Assembly: GCA_934045905.1 (NCBI GenBank)
Contig: OW203765.1
Location: forward strand, 27,995,997 to 28,059,996
Direction of reading: 5' to 3'
DNA: 64,000 nucleotides
From: Leuctra nigra
Lineage: Eukaryota; Arthropoda; Insecta; Plecoptera; Leuctridae
Part shown: positions 47,101-58,254 of the stretch, piece after piece
Layout of the letters: each line of letters opens with the position of its first letter
Position numbering within the stretch: the stretch's first letter is position 1
Notes under the pieces: generated by a model
The model's input: only the letters and a program-made list of their open reading frames with translations
Databases searched by the model: none
Told to the model about the DNA's origin: nothing
Made by a program: the position numbers and the translations under genes

Positions 47101-50100
47101 CATTATAAGCCTTCTGAATATGTAGTTATTGTAGTAAGAGGTCATTTAAATCTAGTTCTTCATTTTCATGACGTCATTTCCGGTTTCGGTAATAGTACAT
47201 CTCTACTTTAACTATTGATATTCCATATAGATGACCGTCTGAATCATTTGGCGCTGGTTTAATTCCTAACGGTCTAGCTGTTTTCGAGATAATACGTCAC
47301 TTCCGGTTTCAAAATGGCGGATTCCTGTTGGTTTTATAAAAAGGCACCTCAGACGCCAAAAGTGCACATGTGGTGAAAATTTCAGATCGATCGGCTCAGC
47401 CGTTTAGGCTGTGGCGGTGATTGCGGTGTTTCCTGATATCATCATCATCATCATCAGATCAAGATAGGTTTTAAAAGGGGTGTAATTTCACGTTTTTCAC
47501 GGCCCTCTAGCTCGCAAACGGCATAACATATTGTTCCTTAATTTGGTATATGTAGTGGGGTGGGCCATAGCTCGAAATTAAGATATATCGCAACAATGTG
47601 AGATTTTCTAATTTTAAGATCCAGTAGGCCGAAAATGCCGTGTTGTTGCTAACAGTAAAAGTGGTTGGGCTGCTCCTCAGTTTATGATGCATATACGGTA
47701 TGTTGAGTGAGTGTGAGTGTACGGTACGACTTGGCTGGGTGGAGCGACCGCTCCACTAGATTTTTGTATTAGTAATGTCTGAACTCCCCCCCCCCCCTCC
47801 CCCCCGAAATTTCATCCTGGATACGCCCTTTGTGTAGAGTACATTGCATGTATCATCATTCAATGATTTCAATGATTAAGTATGGAAATGGTTGTGAGAG
47901 TTTCGGTTCTCTTTGGCTGGTAGAACCTAAAGTACGCCTTTTATTGAGGAGAGTGATGAGTACTACATTTTCGATGCATCTCTTTTCACAGATGTCTCAA
48001 AACTCGTAAAATGGCGATTTTTTTTTTATTATTTGACCGATTTGGCTGAAAACGTGTAATATATTATTGATCTGGTTTACATTGCCAAACTTGAAATTAC
48101 TCGCAACATTTTAATTTTCAACTAATCGGAACCAATAGGATCAAATTCAATAATCAAATTCAAAAATCAAAATCAAATTCAATAATAATGACAATTAAAA
48201 TCAAATTGGAATGATGCAGTGTGTAAAATGCATTTACTCGTACTTATGAGCACAGCATATCAGTAACATACTTAGCAAAGAGCCTACAATGAATAACATG
48301 ACAATGTTGCTCTCACGGATTATTGTCTGGTGTCGCCATCCACTCTGCGAAGTTGGCGGATGTTGCGGCGATGCAGTCTTGATCTCCCATGTTACAGGTC
48401 CATCTCACAGCCGCTGATCGACTCAGCTTCACTATGTGACCATCGTCTGGACCCTCCTCGAACCCGACGCTGTTGTAGTAGTTGTTGGTCAGAGTCAGCA
48501 GGTAGCTCTGCGAACAAGACGCATGAACGATTAATGTTTACATCACATTGAATTAAGCAGCGAGCGTGACTCTCCGTACTATTATGACACTTTCTCTGCT
48601 TCTTTCTTCTCTTATCTTTTATTATGTTTAAGCAATCTGAAATTTTGCACACCAACGAATGCCATAAGAGGACTCCTGTAATTTTTTTTATGAGATCCTG
48701 CGATTGATTGGAAATTAAAATTAGGACATTTAACCGATCAACTTAAAATTTGGAATACCAAGTTAATTGGGACAAGAGTTTTTAACAATTTTCGAACAAA
48801 TTGATCAAGAATAAAAAAAACATTTCTTTTAATTTGACTGGCATTTCATGATTGCTTTGAAAAATATTATGTAATGTTTTATTCAAAGAAATGCCAAAGA
48901 ATGTATCTCTGCTCCTTTAACTTATTTGTTCAGATTGCCTTGTCTGTGACGAAACTACTGTATACATCTGAAACTGAAAATTTCACATAATATAAAACAA
49001 CATACAAAGGAAGGTTAGCAGTAGTTTCGTCACAGCGATGTCTCCCCCATTGTGCGTTTTTTTGCGCCACCCGGTATATAATTTACATACAATACGAAGG
49101 CTAACTCATCAACGAGTTACACTTAGCGTTTCCCGAGTTAACGAAGATGGACTCGACAAGTATAACATTCAAATTCTTAGCAAATTCTTCATGAGGAGGC
49201 AGTTTACCTGGAATACTGGATAGTCCAGAGAGTTGCTGAGTTTCCTGTCAATGAAGCTGAACGCATTGAACGACGCCATCCAGACGACATAGTCGACCTC
49301 CCTGACGAGGAACAGACTGAGCGCCATGGGAGTGTCGTAACTGAACACTCCGGCACGAGCGAGGTTGAAGGCGTCGTCGACCAGCTGCGCGCGGTTCAAC
49401 AGGTGGATGTCGTCATACTGGTCGCTGTTCAGATGTGACGTCAGCAGAGCCCAGTTCTGCGCGTCGTAGTTCACTCGGTAGTAGCCTGGAAATGACGTCA
49501 TGATTAGAAACACATTCGTTGCGTGATTTTAAGAGTCCTGGGGATCGCTTTAGACTCTGGCGACTGCCTCAAATTTTTCCAAAATGCGGAAATATTATCC
49601 TAGGCTTATTATGCAACTTTGGACATAGTTTTGATACCCACTTTCTGGGAATACTATTGAGAAATTTTAAGAAATATTTCAAGGAAACAGGGTTTTATTT
49701 TTAATAATTTCATGATATTTATGAAAAATCGGCCTTGTTTTCCTATAAATATTCTTTAATATTCCTGTGTGTTACAGTTGTCGTTTTCTGTATGGCCGAA
49801 ATATTAAACTGAATGAAAAACTATAATTTTGAAGTGTTAAAACATTTCGAAAATTAGTTAAAAGTTTACCGCACTTTTCTTGCCATATAACACACAAACT
49901 ATTTGTGTCAAATTTCAACGATTTCTCATAATTTGTGAAATCTCACATTCTTCCATAACTTACCGGTCTCTTTAATATTGAAGAGAACCCATTCTGTTTC
50001 GTCCGGAAGACCAGTGATCGGCTTCGTAGCTTCTTCAACATTGAACCACTCTTTGGGAGACGTTTCGTCGAAGTTGAGCGCTCCCTGTGTGGTGTACGTC

Positions 50101-53100
50101 AAGGGGATGTGCCATTTGTAGACGTGGTCGTCAGGGTGGTCGGGGTCGAAGGACAGCAGGAAGCGCTCCTGGTGAACGAAAAAGAAAGTATGAACGCTGG
50201 AAGCTGTATATTTGAAGTTAAGGGCGCTCTCTGTGTGGATCACGTCAAGACGATGTGTGAAAAGAACACAAAAACACCATCATGGTTATATTCCGCACAT
50301 TTATTTTTACTTTTTCGTTTAATTTTGTTGATCATATGACAGGGAACGGGGTCGACCTGACGGGTCCCGTTCCGGGGGAGTCCTGAAACTGGTGGAAGCC
50401 AGTTAAGAATGGGGACAGACCCGATGGGGGAGGCTTCGGGCCGGTGGGGCCCGATTTCAGGGGGGGTCACTATCTCGAGGGGGAGGCCGGCCCTAGGGGC
50501 CCGCGAATTCGGGGAGAGCATGGGACTAGGTCGACCCTGGACTGCACTTAGTTGAGGCGGCCCCTTAAGTCCCACCACCGCGTCAAGGTAGCAGTTCTTT
50601 GGTCGTTCTTTGGTTTTGACATCTTACAGAAATAATGAAAAAAAAAGATATGACAACAATAAAATAAGTATAATCACAACTCTTATTCCACGGAGGGAAT
50701 CGTCCTAGTTTTGACATGTCTTGTACGTCGTCTAATGCGAACTTCTTACTTGTGTCAGTTCTGCTGAGTTGGCCGCGTAGTCCCTGGTGACAGTCAACAC
50801 CGGATAGCCCATCTGCAGAGACCACGTGTCCATGACGGTCTTCACGTCGAAGTCGGCGTCGACGTTGTCCTCGTGGAGTTGGTCGTTCAAGATGTTGAAG
50901 AGGTCGTCAGCGGTCGCCGCGCCGTAGGATCTAGATGCATCAAGACGATTAACTCCCTTTGAAACTTATGACTCGGGTTTTCGTTTGTGTGTGTTCGTTT
51001 CGCGTTACAGGTGAAATAAGTAACGGTATGTACATTTTTCTGTTAGTTTATATATTAATGACTAGTAAGATCGATCACTTTGTTTTATTGGAATATTGGT
51101 TTATATTTTATACTTCACGAAAAGCTAAGCACCAGTTCAAAGTTTTACATTTGGAAGACCAATGGACATGCCGTTAACCAGTGGGCCCTGAAAATCTATT
51201 TCATTGACGCCTTTCACATTCATTTCCTCCATTTGAAGAAACAAATAGTCAATCACAAACATACATAAGAGTAGAAAGTGAGAAATCTCTCGTTCGATTT
51301 GGATGAAATATTTACCAAGTATGCACTTTTAAAATAAAGTGCATAAATATGAATATGAATTTGAATATGCTGAAATCGCTTTAACAACTTATTTATTTAA
51401 GCTTTATTATTAAGAGTCTACGATACTTGATGAAATCCATGTTTTATGAAGCACAAAAAGGCGGCCCCTACTTTTTCTTACCGGCTTCACCGATTGTCTC
51501 ACAGGTTATAGATAAAGAGTAGATCTGTGTCTCTAGTGGCCCCAAAGTTTAATTTTTTGTTTAGTTATTTCAGGGCAGAGGGGCCTAAATGACTCATATA
51601 TTTCCCATGTTAGCACTTCCTCAAAGCGAGAAAAAACATTTTTTATTATTTTTTTCGATCACTTGAGACACAGATTTACTCTTTATCTCTATGCTGTTAA
51701 ATTTTGAAAATAATCGGTCAAGTCGTTAAGAAAAAAGTAGGGGCCGCCTTTTTATGGTTTTTTGTGGTTTTAAATATTTGAATTAAAATAACGTACTTCA
51801 CAGCAGTATATGCAACATGCAACACACGATTAAATGTCACAAATGTCACGTACAACCCAGAGCTAATGCATTTTCATGCATTTTCATGCATTTTTAGGAT
51901 TTTTTTACATTGGAATCGAAATTTTCTGCGAGTCCTGTCGACTCTTAAACCTAAAGTGATATCATGACTTAAATAGAGCTGTACCGATTTATCTAAACTA
52001 GCGCCAATGGATTCAGACGTTCACCTATGTTGGAAAAGTCGAAGAATTATTTTAAGTTGATTTTCTTACTTTTCAACGAGATAACGACGAAGTCCTCGGC
52101 GGAAAATAGCAGAAGATATCATGTGTTCCATCATTCGAATGACGGCGCCGGCTGAAAAAGTTGTTCTTTAATTTCGTCATAAATATAATATGTAAGCTAT
52201 ATAATAGGCGAATTAATATGCGTGGGATTGTTGTTTCTGTTCAGAACTTGGAAACAGATTGGGTAAACCTTGAAGTAAATACTTCGAGCGAGTAAAAATT
52301 ACATTCTTAATTAAACAATTTTAAAAATATTTAAAAATACTAAAAGACTACAAAGTAAACAATATTTCTAAGATATTTTTTTTGTAAAATGACAATGAAA
52401 TGTCAATAACTCTTGAAGCTCTTGACCCAATATTAAAACTCATAATTATACTCTCAACAACAGCGTACTTTCCTGAACCCTGCGATATAATGTACCTAAG
52501 CAAGCGATTATATTTTTAACCATAACTGAAAAATTCAACTCACACTTTGAATAGGAAATGGTGTCAAAGAGGTCTTCTATTTCCACAGGAGTTTCCACAT
52601 CGTACGTCATCGGGTGTGAGTCTTGTGTGGCGTCTTGACCCAGCGCCCATTGCAGGTCATTGACAACGAACTGTTCATCCAACCGCCATGTGGGCTCAAC
52701 CTTACACATAGTCACAAATGCAATGTAGGGATTTCTGTCTCTACTTTAGTAGCACGAGACATTTTTTATTGATAACTAGATTTCAAAAGCAGTATGCTCT
52801 TCTAATTTACATTATTCCTGAGCTGAGCTAAAAAAAATAGTGATTCTGCGTTCATCTAATTCTATTTTGTAATGGTGACCGATTCAATGTGTAAGACTGT
52901 ATATATCTGTATATCTATATAACTGTATTTGTTTACACCGGTCAAATGGCTATTGTGTAGAGTTTGTGTACACACTCCCATAGTGTGTAGTTCAAAAGCG
53001 TAGTTAATCGAGAAAAGGAATCCGGTCTTTTACCTCTGAGGTACAGGAATGATTTTTGGACTAGGAAACGCTGACATTTCATAAACGATATTATGCCAAA

Positions 53101-55553
53101 TTTACAGATATACGGGTCTGCTTATTTTCAAGAAATTATCTCTGAATGTACTTACCCCGTGCATGCCAAAGGATTCGAAATAAGTTGCAAATCCTTCATT
53201 CAGCCAAATATATCTCCACCAGGAAAGAGTGACCAAGTTGCCAAACCACTGATGAGCATATTCGTGAGCTATTATCGTGGCAATGCTTTGCTGGCTGCTG
53301 GTAGTTGATACACCTTCCTCGAAAAGAAGATAAACTTCCCTGGAAATTATATAATTCCAAAGTTCAATCAAGATTATAAAGATGAGGAAGGATCACAAAG
53401 ACTGTAACCTGGTATTACTAATGTTCCAATTATGATTTCACAATTGAAAAAAGCGATTGATACGTCAAACGGTGATGAGTACAGTCCATTATCATTTATC
53501 AACCAATCACAGGATCCTGTTCAAAAAAGATCCCAAGAAACCGCTTAGATTACATTAGTATGTGTGCAAAATTTCAGATCGATTGGTTGAACGGTTTGAC
53601 TGCAGGCAAAGAAAAAAAATCAAAACAAGTACCATGGTGACGCTTGATACGCTCGCTTAATTACCTGTAAGTGGCAAGTCCCCAATTCTCCATAGCGCCA
53701 GCATCGAAGTCAGGAATTGCTGCTTGGTCCATCTTCGGCAATTGGTAAGGGACTACAGTATATTCTGCCAGCCAATTGAGAATAGATGGACTGACTGAAA
53801 GGGCGAATCGAGCTTGAGTGATCAGCTGAGGCTGAGCATAAATCCTCAACTTCTCGGCGGCATTCTCAAGGAAGACGAAGTCGGAGACGATGAAGGCGAC
53901 CAGGTACGTTGGCATCGACGGTGTTTCGAGGAAGTGGTCCCAGTACCTCACTTCGTCGGTATGTTCAGTACTGTGAAGACAAAAGAAGAGTTAGATGGAT
54001 GACGAGGGATGCACGCTTGGACAAACTTACAACGGTATTTGAAAAAACGGATTGACTGAAAAAAAAATTATTCGATGAAGTCAATGCTAATTTTTGTTAT
54101 ACGTAACTCTAGAAGATGAGCTCTGATTTCATTGATAACAACAAGAATTGATTGCCAATGAATGAGACCAGCAGAAAATCCGTGTTAATTTATTTTAACG
54201 TTCAACTAATTTACTGTGCTTTATTATATTTAAGATTATTTTTTGTTTAACTTGTATAGTTTTGTTTTTGAAACTTAATAATTTTGTCCCAATTCACTAT
54301 AGGTTACTAGTCTTTTTTGTATCGTTTACATAGTAAATTTTCACGAATTAGATCAGTTTCGAAAGCAATGTAACAGCTTTATGTTACGCAGAACAAGCTA
54401 CTCACTCAAGTTCGGGCAGTCCGTCTTGAGGCATGTTGGAGATGGCTCGCATGTCTTCCGTGCGGGAAATGCTGATTGTGAATTGAGCTCTGAGAGCAGG
54501 CTCATCGAAACATGGGAACACCCTGCGAGCCTCGGTCGACTCAAATTGTGTTGTAGCCAACCACCTGGAGGTGACCAAAAACACCATAAACAGTAAATTC
54601 ATACTTAAATTGAATAAAATCATTGTAACCTACAGTCCGTGTCACACGGAGTTGTCCGCTAAGAGTTTTGAATACCCCTTAGGAGGCTATTAGTTCCAGT
54701 CAATTAGCTACTCGGACGACTTGCGATATAGGCCATATGGCCTATGGCCTATATAGGTAAAGGGCCTATATGACCTATATTTCGAAATATGCCAAATTAG
54801 GGGCCACGTCTGGCGGAAAACTCCGTGTGACTACGTACTGTATATATGGATTGTTACAACGCAGCAACATTCAAGATTTTTTCAATTCCTTATTGGCATT
54901 GTGCAATAATTCTACCACTCTAACAAAAATTACACCTTTTTTACAATAAATGAGGGTTGTTTTTTGGTCTATGATAAAAATAGGTAATTGAGCAAAAGTG
55001 TTGAGAACATAAAACCTTTTGTTGACAATTCTGGTTTATCTTCTTACCTTCGCACTCCATTCTCGACATAAGAACTCCTGTAGAAGCCCAGCATGTCAGT
55101 GTCCAATATCCCTGTGAACTTCTTAAAGAGTATCGTGTACTCCAGACCGGACCTCAGAGGCGTGGCCAGCATGATAGAATAGAATTGTAAATCAGGATCC
55201 TCTTCGATGCCAAGGACCTCCACAGTCTCCGCAAATGTCACATCAGTCACTAATATCCCAGCCGAATCAATCGTCAACCGATTTGCGTGAAGTGTGATGT
55301 TGGTCGTCGCTTCCATAGCTTGGAATGTAATGAGGACTTCGCCGTCGAAGGTGAAGTTTCCCTCGGTGATGTAGGGGATGAGTTTGACGTTGTATTTGGA
55401 GGGTCGGGCGGTTTGTGGGAGACGGTAGCCTGCTCGGGTAGCGGCGCGGATGACGTTAACCTCACGGGGGAAGGGAGAGTGGTCCAGAGGCCCAGCGGCG
55501 GCCAGGGCCAGCGCAAGAGCCAAGAAGTAGAACACTCCAATCATTTCGTCGAT
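44172..55553 (-). CDS. aminopeptidase N (M1 zinc metallopeptidase), secreted
   Basis: Fourteen coding exons splice in frame: 55553-55048 (ATG at 55544), 54564-54406, 53970-53665, 53339-53156, 52700-52544, 52151-52070, 50930-50750, 50168-49964, 49485-49208, 48507-48317, 46087-45920, 45777-45634, 45000-44922, 44327-44172 (TAG). The 928-residue product is of normal family length. It has a signal peptide ([18 protein letters not shown]), an N-terminal beta domain, GAMEN (310-314), HEYAH (346-350) with the third zinc ligand in NEGFA (E369, 18 residues after HEXXH), the catalytic Tyr of ISYSK (Y432), and an ERAP1-like C-terminal helical domain. All catalytic residues are present. Family role: removal of N-terminal residues from peptides at the gut surface. 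The C-terminus (INNNTVKN) is polar and lacks the hydrophobic GPI signal typical of lepidopteran gut enzymes, suggesting a soluble secreted enzyme. Confidence 0.94.
44433..44588. repeat. ATGGTGGCATATGG hairpin MITE, copy in aminopeptidase N intron 13
   Basis: AAATGGTGGCATATGGTGGG and the inverse TGTCCCGCCCTATGCCACCA bound it. A solitary extra end lies at about 44677-44700. The same element is at the same intron position in the second gene (58523-58667). Confidence 0.68.
45235..45620 (+). pseudogene. degenerate 3' end of an RTE-like LINE
   Basis: Plus-strand reading gives, across frameshifts and stops, [20 protein letters not shown], then [18 protein letters not shown], then [18 protein letters not shown], the typical C-terminal tail of RTE-type endonuclease-reverse transcriptases (as I recall the family). 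Lies in the intron just downstream of aminopeptidase exon 45777-45634. A shorter remnant sits at the same place in the second gene (61335-61465). Confidence 0.7.
46131..47830. repeat. G/C-tract repeat interrupted by family X
   Basis: Left part 46131-46436 starts GTGCGTATTCAGAAGGAGGG with a run of C; right part 47761-47830 has a C run and GAAATTTCATCCTGGATACG. The family X insertion separates them at an A^T. Class unknown. In aminopeptidase intron 10. Confidence 0.5.
46437..47760 (-). mobile_element. Helitron-like element, family X, copy 4
   Basis: Inverted relative to the other copies: the fold-back comes first (46437-46820), then the CRE/ETS-like segments, then the 5' end TCTAGTGGAGCGGTCGCTCC at 47760. 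Flanks read A before the 5' end and T after the 3' end, again an A^T target. It sits inside a G/C-tract element in the aminopeptidase intron 46088-48316. Confidence 0.72.
50336..50585. other. GC-rich island in an aminopeptidase N intron
   Basis: About 250 bp of G-rich plus-strand sequence in an AT-rich intron (50169-50749). It packs SalI (50351, 50530), XhoI (50474), FseI (50485), AvrII (50492), ApaI (50497), EcoRI (50505) and AflII (50564) sites. No convincing protein in any frame. Could be a G-rich repeat, or foreign or vector-like sequence. Confidence 0.55.
51455..51753. repeat. hairpin-ended MITE, 299 bp
   Basis: AAAAAGGCGGCCCCTACTTT and its inverse AAAGTAGGGGCCGCCTTTTT bound it; AGATAAAGAGTA/TACTCTTTATCT lies within. 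In aminopeptidase intron 50931-52069. Confidence 0.7.
53440..53662 (-). mobile_element. family Y fragment
   Basis: AACCAATCACAGGATCC, CAAAATTTCAGATCGATTGG and the terminal GACGCTTGATACGCTCGC keep the family Y order at its 5' side. It ends three bases from an aminopeptidase N donor site (53664). Confidence 0.55.
54633..54840. repeat. TA-flanked MITE, 208 bp
   Basis: CAGTCCGTGTCACACGGAGT and the inverse ACTCCGTGTGACTACGTACTG, flanked by TA on each side. The centre (54725-54780) is a run of GGCCTATA-like words. In the intron between aminopeptidase exons 55048 and 54564. Confidence 0.65.
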
Positions 55554-55633
55554 CTGTTAATACAAGAGTGTATTAATAACATTTTATATTTTTAACAAGT
55601 TAAGAGGCCTGGGTAAGGAACTTTAAAAAAAAC

Positions 55634-55805
55634 ATTGCGCCAAGTACTTTTTAAAGTATTTATTGATGGATTTTTTTTTCAATGAACGATTAAATATTTG
55701 GAAATGTCAATGACTTAACTCCTTTTTTGATATCACTCCTTTTCAGTGCTGTTATTTTTTAGTTTTCCTTAATTTTTTTTTAGTTGAATGATACATGGTT
55801 GCCTT
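55634..55805. repeat. degenerate family X fold-back fragment
   Basis: GCGCCAAGTACTTTTT, TGATATCACTCCTTTTCAGTG and TTTTTAGTTGAATGA recall the right arm of the family X fold-back, heavily diverged. Lies in the 5' UTR intron of aminopeptidase N. Confidence 0.5.
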
Positions 55806-56044
55806 TTCAAGTCACCACGCCTAAAAACACTTTGCTCTTTCAACGTTTTTTTTTTCCATATTTTTAACAGTTTCGGAGAAACAGGCCCTTCAAAAAGTCA
55901 TTTTTGTGGTGGGACTTAAATTGTTTAAATTTGTTTGTATTTATTACAAGTAATGATAGAGACTTCAATATTGTTTAGGTTGGAAAAGACTATCTTAACT
56001 TTTATGACTTTTTCTAATGGATTTATGGACATTTTAAAACTTAC

Positions 56045-56068
56045 CTGAAATCGTCGATGTAGTAAACT
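56045..56068 (-). other. noncoding first exon of aminopeptidase N
   Basis: A TCAGTT initiator places the start A at about 56068, and a CAG/GTAAGT donor ends the exon at 56045. The matching acceptor is at 55554, nine bases before the ATG, leaving a 491-bp intron in the 5' UTR. Inferred from signals only; no transcript seen. Confidence 0.65.
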
Positions 56069-56099
56069 GAGCACGAATCAGTTTTCATCTTGTTTTATA
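56065..56099 (-). promoter_or_regulatory. core promoter of aminopeptidase N
   Basis: On the minus strand TATAAAA (56099-56093) lies 31 bp upstream of the A of a perfect TCAGTT arthropod initiator (56070-56065). Box, initiator and the donor site 23 bp later together make a convincing promoter-exon unit. Confidence 0.75.
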
Positions 56100-58254
56100 A
56101 GCGTCTCAACATCATTATTTATTGATGATCTAACTGATTGTAATGTCACTCAACTGTCATAAGTCATACTCATAATCAATGAAATTATTATCAACTCATT
56201 TACGCACGCGGTATGAAAAGTACATACTTGAGACAACAATTAGATCAAATGCAGTAGATATGACATTTTACATAATATGTAGGTATACTTGTCTTGATGT
56301 TGTTACATGAAACCCTATCCAACAAATAGTGATCACTGTACATTACCAGTAAAACGCTCAGTGTAAATCTTTTAGGAGTACGAGTCAGGACTTTCAGGCA
56401 GTATCAACCCCCAAAAAAGCAAGATGAAATGTCAAAAATGGCACAAAAGGCAGTATTCACCTTCAAAAAAAGGCAGTATCATCGGCAAAATATGCAACTA
56501 CACCATGCGAAATGTGAAAATAATATGAAGTTGGGTTAAGTTAGAAATCTCATGTTGAGTCCAAGTGATTTCCATTAAACGAGTATTTTTTATTCTAATC
56601 TTCACTGCCATCACAAACCGTTCTATGGTTTTATACAATGAAACATATAGAAGATACGGAGTTAGGTACTGGACCATTTTCAGCCAGAGATCCAACGATC
56701 AAATGAGGAATGTACCGAGTACCGATGAAAAGTATTTAAATAGTGACAAAAGTATAAAAATAGCAATTTAGGCGAAATTAGTCTAAAATGTCAAGAAAGG
56801 TTTTGAGGTTCTTGAAATGTTCTTGAAATGTCAAGAATGTTCAAAAGTGCAGTATAAGTTCTCAAAATGCAAAAAAGGCAATATCAAGTGGGTATATTTG
56901 GCATTAGCATGTCATGAAGCTGATTTATCCCTGATTTTGCCGGTCCTCGGGAGCAATCAGAAATAGGCATTTGTTGAACACTTGTACGTGCAACACCTCG
57001 ATCCGAAATTCAGTACAGCAAATACAGAAAACATAATACTGAATAGGTAAAGTATCATTAAATGCTATTCTAAATTTGTAAGTTTCCACACAAAAATAAT
57101 TACAAACACACTTTTCACCCGAATTGTTGAGTATAAAGGATGATATATCCCAATCAAGACAAATTTAAATAAAATATTTTAACGGTGTACTTACACCTTC
57201 TTATTGATCCAAACAATGAATTTTACTGTCCATTTAGTCATTATTTTTACAATTATGTAAATTTACAGTTGGATAAGAGAAAATATATAATAGTATGATT
57301 TCTGTTTATATGAAAATAACTCAGGTGTTGTTCATTAAAAGGATTATAACACAACTAGGATTGTTCTTTGTTTGGGTTATTTAATAAGGTCAGGTTCATT
57401 GCCACTCTGAGGAATGAATTATTCTTAATTGAGCCTCTTTGCCAATATAATTCTTTCCAAGATAGTTCAATAATAATAAATAACGTCGGTGAAGTTTCAT
57501 TGGGAGGTAAGACCTCTTGAATCGGCCATTTTTAAGAATGTGGCAACCTGGTTGACAAAGACCACATTTTGATACGACTATTGTGAAGAGAGTGACAACC
57601 CTTTCATCAATTTTGATTTCCTAAAAGTGATGCGCATTGGAAAGTCAAAGAAAGTCACTAAGTTTGCTACTTGTGCAAATTATGTTGTTTACTTGAGTCG
57701 CCAATCCAATATGTGTTACAAGTTGTATTGACATCACTATAAAAGACACTACTTGCAAAATGAGTAACGAAGTTTTTCTAATGATAAAAGAAATAAATCA
57801 AATCATGCATTGATATCTTCCTCTTCATTTGTAATGCAATTAATTTGTATGATGCACTATATATACTTTTTGAATTAACGTGTTATAGTTAGCCTTATAT
57901 ATGATACTCATTAACTGCATTTCGGAAGTGAAAAGCTCAATTTTACAGCTTTTTTTACAAGAAGCATTTTTTAGGTTATAGTTTTAAGTTTTAACTTCAA
58001 TTTATACAGAATTTTCAAGCAAATGAACTTTGTATTAAAATATTAAGATTGATTATACGACAATTCTTCCAATTTCATCTAATAATCTTTTGCTCCAACA
58101 AAGTAACTTTAAGCCGCACCTTTTCCCAAAACAAATGAGGACATGGAATAGAATTCCACTATCTAACCTTGTCAACGAAGTCAGTAATTTTGCTAAATTT
58201 CCAGATTTATTATTGTCAGAAGGTACAACAAAACATAGGTGTTAGTACGAGTGA
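56100..58254. other. intergenic between tandem aminopeptidase N genes
   Basis: AT-rich and without coding signal. It should hold the upstream regulatory region of the first gene and the 3' end of the second. A family Y-like CAGTAAAACGCTCAGTG lies at 56348 with no further match. Confidence 0.55.

Noticed and set aside
50240..50578. 112-residue Pro-rich minus-strand frame
   Set aside because: It arises from the GC-rich island, which has few stops by composition. No domain is recognisable.
54725..54780. GGCCTATA repeats as a regulatory array
   Set aside because: They lie in the loop of a TA-flanked MITE and are irregular; simple repeat is the easier reading.
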